DNA of 64,000 bases from Pseudomonadota bacterium (GTDB taxonomy: Bacteria; Pseudomonadota; Gammaproteobacteria; Steroidobacterales; Steroidobacteraceae), in the NCBI GenBank assembly GCA_003242685.1, contig QGVD01000003.1:1-64000 (forward strand), given 5' to 3'. Under the pieces are notes generated by a model that saw nothing but the letters and a program-made list of their open reading frames with translations, did not search any database and had not been told where the DNA came from. Both the position numbers and the translations under genes were made by a program. Below, one piece after another: positions 1 to 10,595 of this stretch; within the stretch, counting starts at the first letter, position 1, and every line of letters starts with the position of its first letter.

Positions 1-2
1 AC

Positions 3-656
3 CTTGAGCTGATCCGAGCGCCCGAGAGGCATCACGGGCAGATCGTCGAGGTCGGCGACGTGGTGCTCGCGATCGGCAACCCGATCGGGCTGTCGCAGAC
101 CGTCACGCACGGCATCGTGAGCGCGACGAGCCGGCGGCAGCTCGGGGTCGCCACTTTCGAGAACTTCATCCAGACCGACGCGCCGATCAACTTCGGAAAT
201 TCCGGAGGCGCGCTCATCGACACCAACGGGGAGCTCGTGGGCATCAACACGGCCATCGTCGCCAAGAATCTCGGCGTCGAAGGCATCGGCTTCGCGATTC
301 CGGTCAACATGGTGCGCGGCGTCGTCGGTGAGATCGTCGCGCAGGGACGCGTGATCCGCGGCTGGATCGGCATCGTGCCGGAGGACGTGACGCAGCTCCA
401 GGCGGCGGAGCTCGGTCTCCCGCAGGGCGGCGTGCTCGTCGTGAACCTGTACGCCGACGGCCCCGCGCAGCGTGCAGGGCTGCAGCCGGGCGACCTGCTG
501 ACCGAGATCGACGGCTCGCCGGTGCTCACCGCGCAGGATGCGCTCGCTCACGTCGCGAGCCGCAAGCCCGGACAGACGATCAGGATCAGGGGCATCCGGG
601 GACGCGCGCCCTTCGAGGTGACGGTGACAGTCGCGGAGCGGCCGTACAGCGGATGA
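3..656 (+). CDS. algW: DegS/AlgW-type trypsin-like serine protease with PDZ domain (5' end missing)
   Basis: The frame is open to the left window edge, so the N-terminus, with the membrane anchor and catalytic His/Asp, lies outside. The visible 217 residues hold the end of the S1C protease domain, including GDVVLAIGNP and the catalytic-serine block NFGNSGGAL (Ser codon 201-203). One C-terminal PDZ domain follows, starting near RGWIGIVPED and containing GLQPGDLLTEIDG. A single PDZ domain fits the DegS/AlgW family, which cleaves anti-sigma-E factors in the periplasm, better than two-PDZ DegP/DegQ. The gene is followed 16 nt later by pgl on the same strand. AlgW rather than DegS is a naming choice. 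The family call is firm. Confidence 0.85.
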   Translation, partial: LELIRAPERHHGQIVEVGDVVLAIGNPIGLSQTVTHGIVSATSRRQLGVATFENFIQTDAPINFGNSGGALIDTNGELVGINTAIVAKNLGVEGIGFAIPVNMVRGVVGEIVAQGRVIRGWIGIVPEDVTQLQAAELGLPQGGVLVVNLYADGPAQRAGLQPGDLLTEIDGSPVLTAQDALAHVASRKPGQTIRIRGIRGRAPFEVTVTVAERPYSG

Positions 657-672
657 GGCGGAGGCCGGCGCA

Positions 673-1395
673 GTGAGCCGCACGGGATCGCAGAAGGGGA
701 CCGGCCGGATCGACGTGCGGCGCTTCGCCGACCGCTCGGCGCTCGAAAGCGCCCTCGTCGAGCGGCTGGTCGAGGCTTTCGAAGGCCCGAATACCGGCGT
801 CGGAGTCGCCGTGATGCTTTCGGGAGGGTCCACGCCGGTTCCCGCATACGGGGCGCTTGCACGGCGCGGCATCCGGCCGGCAGCCGACCGGTACGTGCTC
901 TTCTCGGACGAGCGCCACGTGCCGTCCGACAGCGAGGCGAGCAACTTCCATCAGACGCGACCGCTCATCGCGGCGCTCGCACTGCCTGAAACGCGGGTGC
1001 TGCGCGTGCGGACGGAGCTTCCGCTCGAGGAAGCCGCGGCGGATTACGAGCGGCGGCTCAAGGCGATGCTCGATGCCGGTGTCGGCATCGGCCTCGGCCT
1101 GCTCGGTCTCGGCGCCGACGGTCACACGGCTTCCCTCTTCAGTGCAGCGGATCTCGAACGCGGCGCCGGTCGTCTCGCGATTGCGGTTCAGCGGCCCGAC
1201 GGCCGCGGCGCCGTGAGCGTCACGCCGCGACTGCTCGCGCGCGTGGCGACACCGGTGTTCGTCGTCGCGGGCGCCGACAAACGCGACGCGCTCGAGCGCT
1301 TTCTCGCCGGGGATCCTGGCTCGGTCGCGCGGCAAGCCGTCGCGGCCTGTCCGCACGTCGAGGTGTGGGCGGATCGGGAGGCCTATCCAGCCTGA
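673..1395 (+). CDS. pgl: 6-phosphogluconolactonase
   Basis: 240 residues, a normal length for the SOL/DevB-type enzyme. It hydrolyses 6-phosphoglucono-1,5-lactone to 6-phosphogluconate, the second step of the oxidative pentose phosphate pathway, in the cytosol. Family motifs are LSGGSTPVPAYGAL near residue 40 and GLGADGHTASLF near residue 145. The start is a GTG at 673. It faces zwf head-on, with only 11 nt between the two stops; gnd lies beyond zwf. All three oxidative-branch genes are therefore together although on opposite strands. Confidence 0.93.
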   Translation: MSRTGSQKGTGRIDVRRFADRSALESALVERLVEAFEGPNTGVGVAVMLSGGSTPVPAYGALARRGIRPAADRYVLFSDERHVPSDSEASNFHQTRPLIAALALPETRVLRVRTELPLEEAAADYERRLKAMLDAGVGIGLGLLGLGADGHTASLFSAADLERGAGRLAIAVQRPDGRGAVSVTPRLLARVATPVFVVAGADKRDALERFLAGDPGSVARQAVAACPHVEVWADREAYPA

Positions 1396-1406
1396 GCCCG
1401 TGACTC

Positions 1407-2873
1407 TCAGCCGGAGGGGCCGTTCGGCGCCGAATGAACGATGCGGGTGCCGCCCCCGCAGGAGCGGGTCCAGTGCCGGCCATCGGCGCCGGGATCGTGC
1501 CATCCGCAGCGGCCCACGATGAGATCGTCTGCGGCCGAAGGACCCCAGCTTCCCGGCAGATACTCGTGAACGTGGCCGCTGCCGAGAACGGGATCGACGA
1601 TCTCCCACGCGGCCTCGACCTCGTCCTGACGCGCGAAGAGCGTGGTGTCGCCGATCAGCGCATCGCCGATGAGCCGCTCGTAGGCATCCATCTCGTCGGG
1701 CTGCTCGTGGCAGACGAAGAGCTCCACCTCGCGGCCCTGCATCGCCGGTCCCGCCCGCTTGGCGTAGGCGCCGATCGCGATCGCGACGTCGGGACCGAGC
1801 CGGAAGCGCACGTAGTTCGGCTGGTCGGGCGCGAGATCGCCGAACACTCTTGCGGGCGGCGGTTTGAAATCCACGACCACCTCGGTCGCGGTCACCGGCA
1901 GGCGCTTGCCTGCGCGGATGTAGAACGGCACGCCGCTCCAGCGCCACGAGTCGACGGTGAGGCAGAGCGCCGCGTAGGTCTCGACGTTCGAATCCGGCGC
2001 CACGCCCGGCTCCGAGCGGTAGCCGCGGTACTGACCTCGCACGACGCTTCGCGGCTCGAGCGGGTGGATCGACTTGAAGACCTTCACCTTCTCGTCGCGC
2101 AGCGACTCGCTGTCGCTGCGCACGGGAGGCTCCATCGCGAGCAGGCCCACGATCTGCAGCAGGTGGTTCTGGATCACGTCGCGGATGGCACCAGCCTCCT
2201 CGTAGAAGCGGCCGCGCCCCTCGACGCCGATCCTCTCCGCCATCGTGATCTGCACGCTCGCGACGTAATTGCGGTTCCACAGCGGCTCGAGGAAAGTGTT
2301 CGCGAACCGGAAGTACAGCAGGTTCTGCACCGGCTCCTTCCCGAGATAGTGATCGATGCGCAGGATCGAGGACTCGTCGAAGACTTCGTGCAGCGTGCGG
2401 TTGAGCGCGCGCGCCGACGCGAGATCGCGGCCGAAGGGCTTCTCCACCACCACGCGCGCTCCCGTCGCGCATCCGGAGGCGCCGAGATGCCCGACCACCG
2501 TCTGGAACATGCTCGGCGGAATGGCGAGATAGTGCAGCGGCCGCGCCGCGTCTCCGAGCGCTTCGCGCAGCGCGCGGAACGTGCCGGCCTCGCGGTAGTC
2601 GCCGTCGACGTAGCGCAGGAGCTCCGCGAGCCGCTCGACGTGCGCCGACTCGCGCTCCGGCACGAAGTCCCGCAGGCTCTCCTTCATGCGTTCGACGAGC
2701 CGCTCGCGGTTCCAGCCGGCGCGCGCGACGCCGATCACCGGAACGGTCAGCCGCCCGCGGCGCACGAGGTGATAGAGCGCGGGGAAGATCTTGCGGTAGC
2801 TGAGGTCGCCCGTGACGCCGAAGATCACCAGTGCGTCGGCGTCCCTGCGCGTGGTTCGGATCGTGGCACTCAT
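1407..2873 (-). CDS. zwf: Glucose-6-phosphate 1-dehydrogenase
   Basis: 488 residues, full length for the family. It oxidises glucose 6-phosphate to the lactone with NAD(P)+. The N-terminal dinucleotide-binding segment reads IFGVTGDLSYRKIFPAL near residue 18, and the substrate/catalytic motif RIDHYLGKE lies near residue 197. The ATG at 2873 is 42 nt after the stop of gnd, so the two are probably co-transcribed in the minus-strand run ibaG-murA-gnd-zwf. It converges on pgl. Confidence 0.96.
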   Translation of the reverse strand: MSATIRTTRRDADALVIFGVTGDLSYRKIFPALYHLVRRGRLTVPVIGVARAGWNRERLVERMKESLRDFVPERESAHVERLAELLRYVDGDYREAGTFRALREALGDAARPLHYLAIPPSMFQTVVGHLGASGCATGARVVVEKPFGRDLASARALNRTLHEVFDESSILRIDHYLGKEPVQNLLYFRFANTFLEPLWNRNYVASVQITMAERIGVEGRGRFYEEAGAIRDVIQNHLLQIVGLLAMEPPVRSDSESLRDEKVKVFKSIHPLEPRSVVRGQYRGYRSEPGVAPDSNVETYAALCLTVDSWRWSGVPFYIRAGKRLPVTATEVVVDFKPPPARVFGDLAPDQPNYVRFRLGPDVAIAIGAYAKRAGPAMQGREVELFVCHEQPDEMDAYERLIGDALIGDTTLFARQDEVEAAWEIVDPVLGSGHVHEYLPGSWGPSAADDLIVGRCGWHDPGADGRHWTRSCGGGTRIVHSAPNGPSG

Positions 2874-2915
2874 TGCCGCCGTGGCTCCCTGCGAATGCGG
2901 AATCGCGTCGAGCGC

Positions 2916-3917
2916 TCAGCGCTCGACGTGCCCGCCGAAGCCGAGCCGCATCGCCGACAGCACCTTGTCGGCGAACGTCGCCCGGCCCCTCGATGCGAAA
3001 CGGGAATAGAGCGCGGCGCTCAGAACGTAAGCGGGGACTCCTTCCTCGATCGCGGCCTGCACCGTCCAGCGTCCCTCGCCCGAATCGGCCACGCGCCCCG
3101 AGAAGCGCTCGAGCTCATGGTCCTCCGCGAGCGCCGCCGCCGTGATATCGAGGAGCCGTGACGTGATGATGCTCCCGTGACGCCAGAGCTCGGTGATCGC
3201 GGCGAGATCGAAGCGGTACTGGAACCGGCGCGGCTCGGCGAGCGGCGCAGTCTCGGCGTCGACCGCAGCGGCACCGAGACCGACGTCCGCGTGCCTGAGC
3301 ACGTTGAGCCCTTCCGCGTACGCGGCCATGAGACCGTACTCGATCCCGTTGTGGACCATCTTCACGAAGTGACCCGCGCCGTGCGGACCGCAGTGCAGAT
3401 AGCCGAGCGGCGCAGTCCCCGTGACCGGGCTCCTGCCTGCATGCGGATCCGCAGCGCCGGGTGCGAGCGTCGCGAACACGGGCTCGAGCGAGGCGACGAT
3501 GTCGGGCTCCCCGCCGATCATCAGGCAGTAGCCCTGCTCGAGGCCGAGCACGCCGCCGCTCGTGCCGACGTCCACGTAGTGGATGCCGGACGCGGCGAGC
3601 TCGTCCGCACGGCGGATGTCGTCGGCGAAATGAGAGTTTCCGCCGTCGATGACGATGTCACCGGCAGACAGGTGCTGCCGCAGCTCCGCGATGACGGCAT
3701 CGACTGCCGCCGCAGGAACCATGATCCAGACGGCGCGCGGCGGACTCAGCTTCGAGACGAGCTCGGCAGGACTCGCCGCGTCGATCGCACCGTCCGCCAC
3801 GACCGCGGCGCGCGCCTCGGCACCGCGATCGTAGACGACGCATTCGTGGCCGCCGCGCATGAGGCGACGGACCATGTTCGCGCCCATCCGTCCGAGGCCG
3901 ATCATCCCGATCCGCAT
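2916..3917 (-). CDS. gnd: 6-phosphogluconate dehydrogenase, short (GntZ/YqeC-like) form
   Basis: 333 residues, matching the short decarboxylating 6-phosphogluconate dehydrogenases rather than the ~470-residue enterobacterial Gnd. It would convert 6-phosphogluconate to ribulose 5-phosphate and CO2. The N-terminus MRIGMIGLGRMGANM is a Rossmann start; DGGNSHFADD and GHFVKMVHNGIEYG are catalytic-region motifs. The reading frame stays open for about 360 codons upstream through murA, but the ATG at 3917 is preceded by a strong AAAGGAG ribosome site and begins exactly at the conserved N-terminus. Short forms are often NAD-dependent; the cofactor cannot be read here. Confidence 0.92.
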   Translation of the reverse strand: MRIGMIGLGRMGANMVRRLMRGGHECVVYDRGAEARAAVVADGAIDAASPAELVSKLSPPRAVWIMVPAAAVDAVIAELRQHLSAGDIVIDGGNSHFADDIRRADELAASGIHYVDVGTSGGVLGLEQGYCLMIGGEPDIVASLEPVFATLAPGAADPHAGRSPVTGTAPLGYLHCGPHGAGHFVKMVHNGIEYGLMAAYAEGLNVLRHADVGLGAAAVDAETAPLAEPRRFQYRFDLAAITELWRHGSIITSRLLDITAAALAEDHELERFSGRVADSGEGRWTVQAAIEEGVPAYVLSAALYSRFASRGRATFADKVLSAMRLGFGGHVER

Positions 3918-3991
3918 GGCAGGCTCCTTTGCTCGAGACTCGAAGAGTCTACATCCCCTGCCGCCCGTCGCAGGGAGACGCGGGGAAAGCG

Positions 3992-5251
<1,260 letters not shown>

Positions 5252-5264
5252 GCGAGCCGTACCT

Positions 5265-5510
5265 TCAGCCGTTGCGGCGCGCGGCCCACTCCTCGGGCGT
5301 CAGCGCCTCGATGGACAGTGCGTGGATCTCGCGGCCCATGCGCTCGCCGAGCGCGCGGTACACGAGCTGGTGCCGCGCCAGGCTCCGCTTGCCGTTGAAC
5401 TCGTTCGCCACCACGAGGGCCGCGAAATGTGTGTTGTCGTCGGACTGCACGACGACGTGCGCACCCGGCAGTCCCGCACGGATGAGCTCGGCGACTTCTT
5501 CGGGATTCAT
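5265..5510 (-). CDS. ibaG: BolA/IbaG family iron-sulfur-linked regulator
   Basis: 81 residues, typical of IbaG (YrbA). BolA-fold features are NTHFAALVVANEFNGKRSLARHQLVYRAL split over the strand-helix core, with the conserved histidine in RHQLVY. Family members bind [2Fe-2S] clusters with monothiol glutaredoxins. The gene is preceded by a purine-rich GAGGAGG about 13 nt before the ATG, and sits immediately upstream of murA as in Escherichia coli. A divergent intergenic region of about 80 nt separates it from kdsD. Confidence 0.9.
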   Translation of the reverse strand: MNPEEVAELIRAGLPGAHVVVQSDDNTHFAALVVANEFNGKRSLARHQLVYRALGERMGREIHALSIEALTPEEWAARRNG

Positions 5511-5589
5511 CGTTGCTCGAAGACCTCCTCGAGGGGGACTGTAGCAGAGCCCGGCCCCCGCGTTCGCCCCCGGGCGGTATCATGTGCGC

Positions 5590-6591
5590 ATGTGCCCCGC
5601 TCCCGTCACCGCGAACGCGCAGGATGACGCCCGGCTCCTCGCCGCGGCGCGGCGTGCGCTCAATATCGAGGCGCGTGCGGTCGAGGCGCTCGTCGCACGG
5701 CTCGACGGACGCTTCACCGCCGCCTGCCGGCTGCTGCTCTCCTGCCAGGGCCGCGTGGTCGTCACCGGCATCGGCAAGTCCGGCCACATCGGCGGCAAGA
5801 TCGCCGCCACGCTGGCGAGCACCGGCACGCCCGCCTTCTTCCTGCACCCGGCCGAGGCGAGCCACGGCGATCTCGGCATGATCACCCGCACCGACGTGGT
5901 GATGGCGATCTCCAACTCCGGCGAGACGCGCGAGATCGTGCTGCTGCTGCCGCACCTCAAGCGCCTCGGAGTGCCGCTGATCACGCTCACCGGCAAGCCC
6001 GACTCGACGCTCGCACGGGCATCGAACGTCGTGCTCGACGTGACGGTTCCCGAGGAGGCCTGTCCGCTCAATCTCGCCCCGACGGCGAGCACCACTGCCA
6101 CGCTCGCCATGGGCGATGCGCTCGCGGTCGCGGTGCTCGACGCGCGCGGCTTCACCGCGCAGGACTTCGCGCGCTCGCATCCGGGCGGAAGCCTCGGGCG
6201 GCGTCTCCTGCTGCACGTCGAGGACATCATGCGCACGGGCGCCGACGTGCCGCGCGTGCATCCTGAGACTCCGCTCGGCGATGCGCTGGTGGAGATGTCG
6301 CGCAAGGGGCTCGGCATGACCGTGGTCGTCGATGCCGACGATCGCGTCGTCGGCATATTCACCGACGGCGACCTGCGCCGCGCGCTCGACCGGCAGATCG
6401 ACGTGCACGCGACGCGCGTCGGCGACGTGATGACCCGCAACTGCAAGACGATCGGCCCGCACGAGCTCGCCGCCGAAGCTGCGCACCGCATGGAGCTGTA
6501 CCGCATCACCGCGCTGGCGGTGACGGACGGGAACGGCCGGCTCATCGGCGCCTTCAACGTGCACGATCTGCTGCGCGCCGACGTGCTCTGA
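5590..6591 (+). CDS. kdsD: D-arabinose 5-phosphate isomerase
   Basis: 333 residues from ATG 5590; a GTG at 5584 in the same frame would add two residues and neither has a clear ribosome site. It interconverts ribulose 5-phosphate and arabinose 5-phosphate, the precursor of Kdo. An N-terminal SIS domain carries GIGKSGHIGGKIAATLASTG and the HPAEASHGDLGMI segment. Two CBS motifs fill the last ~120 residues. It opens the kdsD-kdsC-lptC-lptA-lptB-rpoN-hpf run, the same order as in many gammaproteobacteria. The ribulose 5-phosphate it needs is made by gnd next door. Confidence 0.95.
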   Translation: MCPAPVTANAQDDARLLAAARRALNIEARAVEALVARLDGRFTAACRLLLSCQGRVVVTGIGKSGHIGGKIAATLASTGTPAFFLHPAEASHGDLGMITRTDVVMAISNSGETREIVLLLPHLKRLGVPLITLTGKPDSTLARASNVVLDVTVPEEACPLNLAPTASTTATLAMGDALAVAVLDARGFTAQDFARSHPGGSLGRRLLLHVEDIMRTGADVPRVHPETPLGDALVEMSRKGLGMTVVVDADDRVVGIFTDGDLRRALDRQIDVHATRVGDVMTRNCKTIGPHELAAEAAHRMELYRITALAVTDGNGRLIGAFNVHDLLRADVL

Positions 6592-6612
6592 CGCGGAGCC
6601 CGAAAGTCCAGC

Positions 6613-7122
6613 ATGCCGCGACAGCCCGCAGACGCCGCCGCGATCCGGATGCTGGTGCTCGACGTGGACGGCGTCCTCACGGACGGGCGCCTCTATTTCG
6701 GTGCACGCGGAGAAGTGCTCAAGGTCTTTCACGTGCGCGACGGATACGGGCTGCGCCGGCTCGCGGATGCCGGGGTGCAGCTCGCCGTCATCTCCGGCCG
6801 CAGCTCACCGGCAGTTCTGCGCCGCTGCCGCGAGCTCGGCATCCATCACGTCGTGCAGGGCGCCGACGACAAGCTCTCCGCGTTCGAGCGCCTGCTCTTG
6901 CGGACGGGACTTACCGCCGCGCAGTGCGCGTGCATCGGCGACGACGTGCCCGACGTGCCGGTGATGCGCAGGGCCGGTCTGTCGTTCGCGGTGGCCGATG
7001 CGCACCCGGATGCGCGCAGCGCCGCGCATTTCGTCACGAAGCTGCCCGGAGGCCAGGGAGCAGTCCGCGAGGTCTGCGACCGTCTCCTCGCTGCGCGCAG
7101 CCGCGGCCGTCGCTCGCGATGA
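6613..7122 (+). CDS. kdsC: 3-deoxy-D-manno-octulosonate 8-phosphate phosphatase
   Basis: 169 residues, a C0-type HAD phosphatase with no cap domain, as expected for tetrameric KdsC. It releases Kdo from Kdo 8-phosphate. The nucleophile motif LDVDGVLTDG has Asp17 and Asp19; ISGRSS is motif II, and GDDVPDVPVM is motif IV. It follows kdsD by 21 nt, and its TGA overlaps the lptC ATG by four bases, indicating translational coupling. Confidence 0.95.
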   Translation: MPRQPADAAAIRMLVLDVDGVLTDGRLYFGARGEVLKVFHVRDGYGLRRLADAGVQLAVISGRSSPAVLRRCRELGIHHVVQGADDKLSAFERLLLRTGLTAAQCACIGDDVPDVPVMRRAGLSFAVADAHPDARSAAHFVTKLPGGQGAVREVCDRLLAARSRGRRSR

Positions 7123-7679
7123 TCGTGCGCATCCTGGCAGTGCTCCTCGTCGCCGCGGTGCTCGTGGCAACGCTCTTCGTGCAGCGTCCGGCAGGCATTT
7201 CCGGGCCTGCCGAGACCGCTCAGGACTCCGAACCCGATCTCGGCTACGCCGCTCGGGATGCGGAGATCGTCGAGACCGGTCCGGACGGCCTTCCCGTTTA
7301 CACGCTCTCGGCCGCGCTCATCCGGCAGCGGCCCGAGGAGAGCAGCGTGCTCCTCGAAGAGGTGCGGATGCAGTACCGGGACACGAACGGGGACCTGTGG
7401 CAGCTCTCGGCTGCGGAAGGCACCATCCTCCAGGGCTCGGGCGTCGTGCGCTTCGCAGGCAACGTCCGGGTGGACGGCAGTCTGTCCCGCATGAAGCAGG
7501 CGGCGCAGATCACGACCGAGCAGCTCGCCTTCGACACCCGCGAGGAGGTCGTGAGCACCGAGGCCCCGGTGGTCATCGACTGGGGCAACGGCCAGCTTCG
7601 CGCGCGCGGCCTCGTCGCGAGCTTGAAGGGGGGTCGCCTGCAGCTAGAATCCGACGTACATGGACTGTTCGCTCAGTAA
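7119..7679 (+). CDS. lptC: LPS export protein LptC
   Basis: 186 residues. A single N-terminal membrane anchor (MIVRILAVLLVAAVLVATLF) is followed by a periplasmic beta-jellyroll domain. LptC links the LptB2FG ABC transporter to LptA in the lipopolysaccharide bridge. Sequence similarity in the family is low; the call rests on the anchor, the motif DGLPVYTLSAALIRQRP, the length and the position between kdsC and lptA. I chose ATG 7119 because it overlaps the kdsC stop (ATGA) and begins directly with the anchor, although the frame is open further upstream. The last 20 bases overlap lptA. Confidence 0.9.
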   Translation: MIVRILAVLLVAAVLVATLFVQRPAGISGPAETAQDSEPDLGYAARDAEIVETGPDGLPVYTLSAALIRQRPEESSVLLEEVRMQYRDTNGDLWQLSAAEGTILQGSGVVRFAGNVRVDGSLSRMKQAAQITTEQLAFDTREEVVSTEAPVVIDWGNGQLRARGLVASLKGGRLQLESDVHGLFAQ

Positions 7680-8328
7680 GGTCCCGCGGCGCGTGCTCGC
7701 CGGGCTCGTCCTGGCGCTCGCCGCGACGGCGGGATCCGCTGCCGAGCCCGTAGGGAGCGGCAAGCCCATCTCTCTCGACGCCGCCCGTACGACGTTCGAC
7801 TACCGGGCCAACACGGTCGTCTTCGACGACATCGTGATCTCGCAGGAAGGAACGCGCATCGCGGCGAAGCGCGCCGAGGCGAGCGGCCTCGACTTCGAGA
7901 ACAGCCGCTGGGTCTTCCAGGGCGACGTCCGCATCACGGTGGACGGACGCGGCAGCCTTTCCTCGGATCGCGCGGTCGTCGAGTTCCGCGACAACCGCAT
8001 CGAGCGTGCGGAGATCACGGGCTCGCCGGCACACTTCGAGCAGAAGCTGGCTGCCAGCCAGCAGACGGCCCGCGGCCGCGCGGGAACGATCGAGTACAGC
8101 TTCGGCGGCGGCACGGTCCGCCTGTCGCAGGACGCCTGGCTCTCGGATGGGCGCCAGGAGTTCAAGGCGCCGCTCATCGTGTACGACATCCGCAAGGAGC
8201 AGGTGCAGGCCGCATCCGAGCCGGGTGCCGACGAGCGCGTGCGCATCACGATCCTGCCGCGCGAGAAGGAAGCGGCGGAGAAGAAGGAAGCGGCCGAACG
8301 GGGCGCTGCGGAAGACGCGAAGCCATGA
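7660..8328 (+). CDS. lptA: Periplasmic LPS-binding protein LptA (OstA-like)
   Basis: 222 residues. A signal peptide (about residues 1-28, ending ATAGSAAEP) is followed by the OstA-like jellyroll that forms the periplasmic LPS bridge. Recognisable family segments are ARTTFDYRANTVVFDDIVIS and GRAGTIEYSFGGGTVRLSQD. The final ~25 residues are a charged Glu/Lys/Ala tail (EKEAAEKKEAAERGAAED), which is not part of the jellyroll. The start overlaps lptC by 20 nt, and its TGA overlaps the lptB ATG by four bases. Confidence 0.93.
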   Translation: MDCSLSKVPRRVLAGLVLALAATAGSAAEPVGSGKPISLDAARTTFDYRANTVVFDDIVISQEGTRIAAKRAEASGLDFENSRWVFQGDVRITVDGRGSLSSDRAVVEFRDNRIERAEITGSPAHFEQKLAASQQTARGRAGTIEYSFGGGTVRLSQDAWLSDGRQEFKAPLIVYDIRKEQVQAASEPGADERVRITILPREKEAAEKKEAAERGAAEDAKP

Positions 8329-9050
8329 CGGTTCTCAAGGCGAGCGGACTCGCGAAGAGCTACCGGTCGCGCCAGGTCGTGCGCGACCTGTCGCTGGAGG
8401 TGCGCAGCGGGGAAGTGGTCGGTCTTCTCGGCCCCAATGGGGCGGGCAAGACGACCGCGTTCTACATGATCGTCGGCCTCGTGCCGGCCGATGCCGGCAA
8501 GATCCATCTCGGCGGCACGGACCTCACGCACCTGCCCATGCATCGCCGCGCCCAGCTCGGCGTGGGCTATCTGCCTCAGGAGGCCTCGGTCTTCCGCAAG
8601 ATGTCCGTCGAGGACAACGTGATGGCGATCCTCGAGACGCGCGACGACCTCGACCGGGCGGCGCGCGAGCAGCGTCTCGAGGAGCTCCTCGAGGAGCTGC
8701 GCATCGCGCACGTGCGCAAGAGCCTCGGGATCTCCCTCTCGGGCGGCGAGCGGCGCCGCGTCGAGATCGCCCGGGCGCTCGCGGCGGAGCCCCGCTTCAT
8801 CCTGCTCGACGAGCCCTTCGCGGGCGTCGATCCCCTGTCCGTGCTCGACATCCAGCGCATCATCCGTGAGCTCACCGCCCGCGACATCGGCGTGCTCATC
8901 ACGGACCACAACGTGCGGGAGACCCTGGGGGTCTGCAACCGGGCGTACATCGTCAACCAGGGGACGGTGATCGCGACCGGAACCGCGGAAGAAATCCTTG
9001 CCAACCCCCAAGTGCGTGAGGTGTACTTGGGACGCTCCTTCCGCCTGTGA
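8325..9050 (+). CDS. lptB: LPS export ABC transporter ATPase LptB
   Basis: 241 residues, the canonical length. It is the cytoplasmic ATPase that drives LptFG to extract LPS from the inner membrane. Walker A is GPNGAGKTT, the signature is LSGGERRRVEIARAL, Walker B is ILLDEPFAGVDP, and the H-loop is ITDHNVRETL. The start is coupled to lptA by an ATGA overlap. lptF and lptG are not in this window, as usual for this operon. Confidence 0.97.
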   Translation: MTVLKASGLAKSYRSRQVVRDLSLEVRSGEVVGLLGPNGAGKTTAFYMIVGLVPADAGKIHLGGTDLTHLPMHRRAQLGVGYLPQEASVFRKMSVEDNVMAILETRDDLDRAAREQRLEELLEELRIAHVRKSLGISLSGGERRRVEIARALAAEPRFILLDEPFAGVDPLSVLDIQRIIRELTARDIGVLITDHNVRETLGVCNRAYIVNQGTVIATGTAEEILANPQVREVYLGRSFRL

Positions 9051-9128
9051 CGGCCTCGGAGCCGTTGGCGGAAAATCGAGTTGGTTCAATGACTTGAATT
9101 CGGGGGCAAGAGGCCCCAGCGCAACACC

Positions 9129-10565
9129 ATGCTCAAACCTTCCCTGCAGCTCCGGCTGGGTCAGCAACTGACCATGACCCCGCAGCTGCAGCAGGCGATC
9201 AGACTCCTGCAGCTGCCCTCTCTCGAGCTCCAGGCTCACATCCGGGAGATCCTCGAGACGAACGTCATGCTGGAGCCGGTCGAGGACACCGAGGCGACCG
9301 GCACCTTCGAGTCGCTCGAGGCGGCCTCGCAGGTCGAGGCGCCCGAATCCGAGCGCGAGAGCTCCGTCGAGGTGCTCGACGAGCACTGGGGTGAGCAGAC
9401 CGTCGGACCCTCGGAGACTCCCTGGAACTCGGACGACGACGACGACCGTCAGCAGGATTTCGCCGACTCGTCGGGGCAGACGCTGCAGGATCATCTCGTG
9501 TGGCAGCTCGAGCTCGCGAAGCTCGAGCCGCGCGAGCTCGCCATCGCCCGCGCCATCGTCGATGCGATCAGCGACGACGGCTACCTCACCGAATCGCTCG
9601 AGGAGATCGCCCAGACGCTCCGGCCCGAAATCGAGTGCGATGCGGCCGAGGTCGAGCGGGTGCTCCTGCGCGTCCAGGCGCTCGATCCGCCCGGCGTCGG
9701 CGCACGCTCGGTGGGTGAGTGCATCGAGCTGCAGCTCCGGCAGCTCGATCCGAAGACGCCGGGCCTCGATATCGCGATACGCATCGCGCGGCAGTATCTC
9801 GAGCTCGTCGCCGGGCGCGAGCTGTCCCTGCTGCGGCGCGAGCTTCGCTGCACCGAGGAAGAGCTTGCCGCCGCGCTCGCGCTGGTGCGGTCGTGCCATC
9901 CCCGGCCCGGCTCGACCGTGAGCTCTGCCGCTCCCGAATACGTGGTGCCCGACGTGTTCGTACGGCGCACCGAGCATGGCTGGGCCGTCGAGATCAACCC
10001 GGCCACCCTGCCCCGCGTGAGGCTCAACCAGAGCTACGCGAGCCTCATCGGCCGCAATGCGAGCCACGCCTCGATGCGCGCTCAGCTCCAGGAAGCACGC
10101 TGGCTGCTGAAGAGTCTCGAGATCCGCAACGAGACGCTCCTCAAGGTGGCGCGCTCCATCGTCGAACGCCAGACCGCCTTCCTCGAGCACGGCGAGGAGT
10201 ACATGCGGCCGATGATCCTCAAGGACATCGCCGAGGCCGTCGGCATGCACGAGTCGACGATCTCGCGCGTGACCTCGGGCAAGTACATGCATACGCCGCG
10301 CGGCGTGTTCGAGCTGCGCTATTTCTTCTCCAGTCAGGTCGAGGGCGCGGACGGATCCGGCACGTCCTCGACCGCGATCCGGGCCAAGATCAGGAAGCTC
10401 GTCAAGGAGGAAGACGCGGAGAACCCCTTGAGCGACGGACGCATCGCCGAGCTGCTCTCGGCCGAAGGCATTCCCGTCGCGCGCCGCACGGTGGCGAAGT
10501 ACCGCGAGGCCATGGGGATCGCACCCTCCAACGAGCGCAGACGTCTTGCGTTGAAGCAGATGTAG
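9129..10565 (+). CDS. rpoN: RNA polymerase sigma-54 factor
   Basis: 478 residues, full length. Region I is the Gln/Leu-rich N-terminus (LRLGQQLTMTPQLQQAIRLL), which contacts bacterial enhancer-binding proteins. An acidic linker (residues ~55-115) follows, then the core-binding domain and the helix-turn-helix with HESTISRVTSGKYMHTPRG. The RpoN box ARRTVAKYRE is intact at residues 451-460. A small GGGGC/GCCCC hairpin (9103-9117) lies where a ribosome site would be, with AAGAGG in its loop. The position after lptB and before hpf is the conserved gammaproteobacterial order. Confidence 0.97.
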   Translation: MLKPSLQLRLGQQLTMTPQLQQAIRLLQLPSLELQAHIREILETNVMLEPVEDTEATGTFESLEAASQVEAPESERESSVEVLDEHWGEQTVGPSETPWNSDDDDDRQQDFADSSGQTLQDHLVWQLELAKLEPRELAIARAIVDAISDDGYLTESLEEIAQTLRPEIECDAAEVERVLLRVQALDPPGVGARSVGECIELQLRQLDPKTPGLDIAIRIARQYLELVAGRELSLLRRELRCTEEELAAALALVRSCHPRPGSTVSSAAPEYVVPDVFVRRTEHGWAVEINPATLPRVRLNQSYASLIGRNASHASMRAQLQEARWLLKSLEIRNETLLKVARSIVERQTAFLEHGEEYMRPMILKDIAEAVGMHESTISRVTSGKYMHTPRGVFELRYFFSSQVEGADGSGTSSTAIRAKIRKLVKEEDAENPLSDGRIAELLSAEGIPVARRTVAKYREAMGIAPSNERRRLALKQM

Positions 10566-10595
10566 CGAGTGGGCGAAACCGAGAAGGAGACGGCT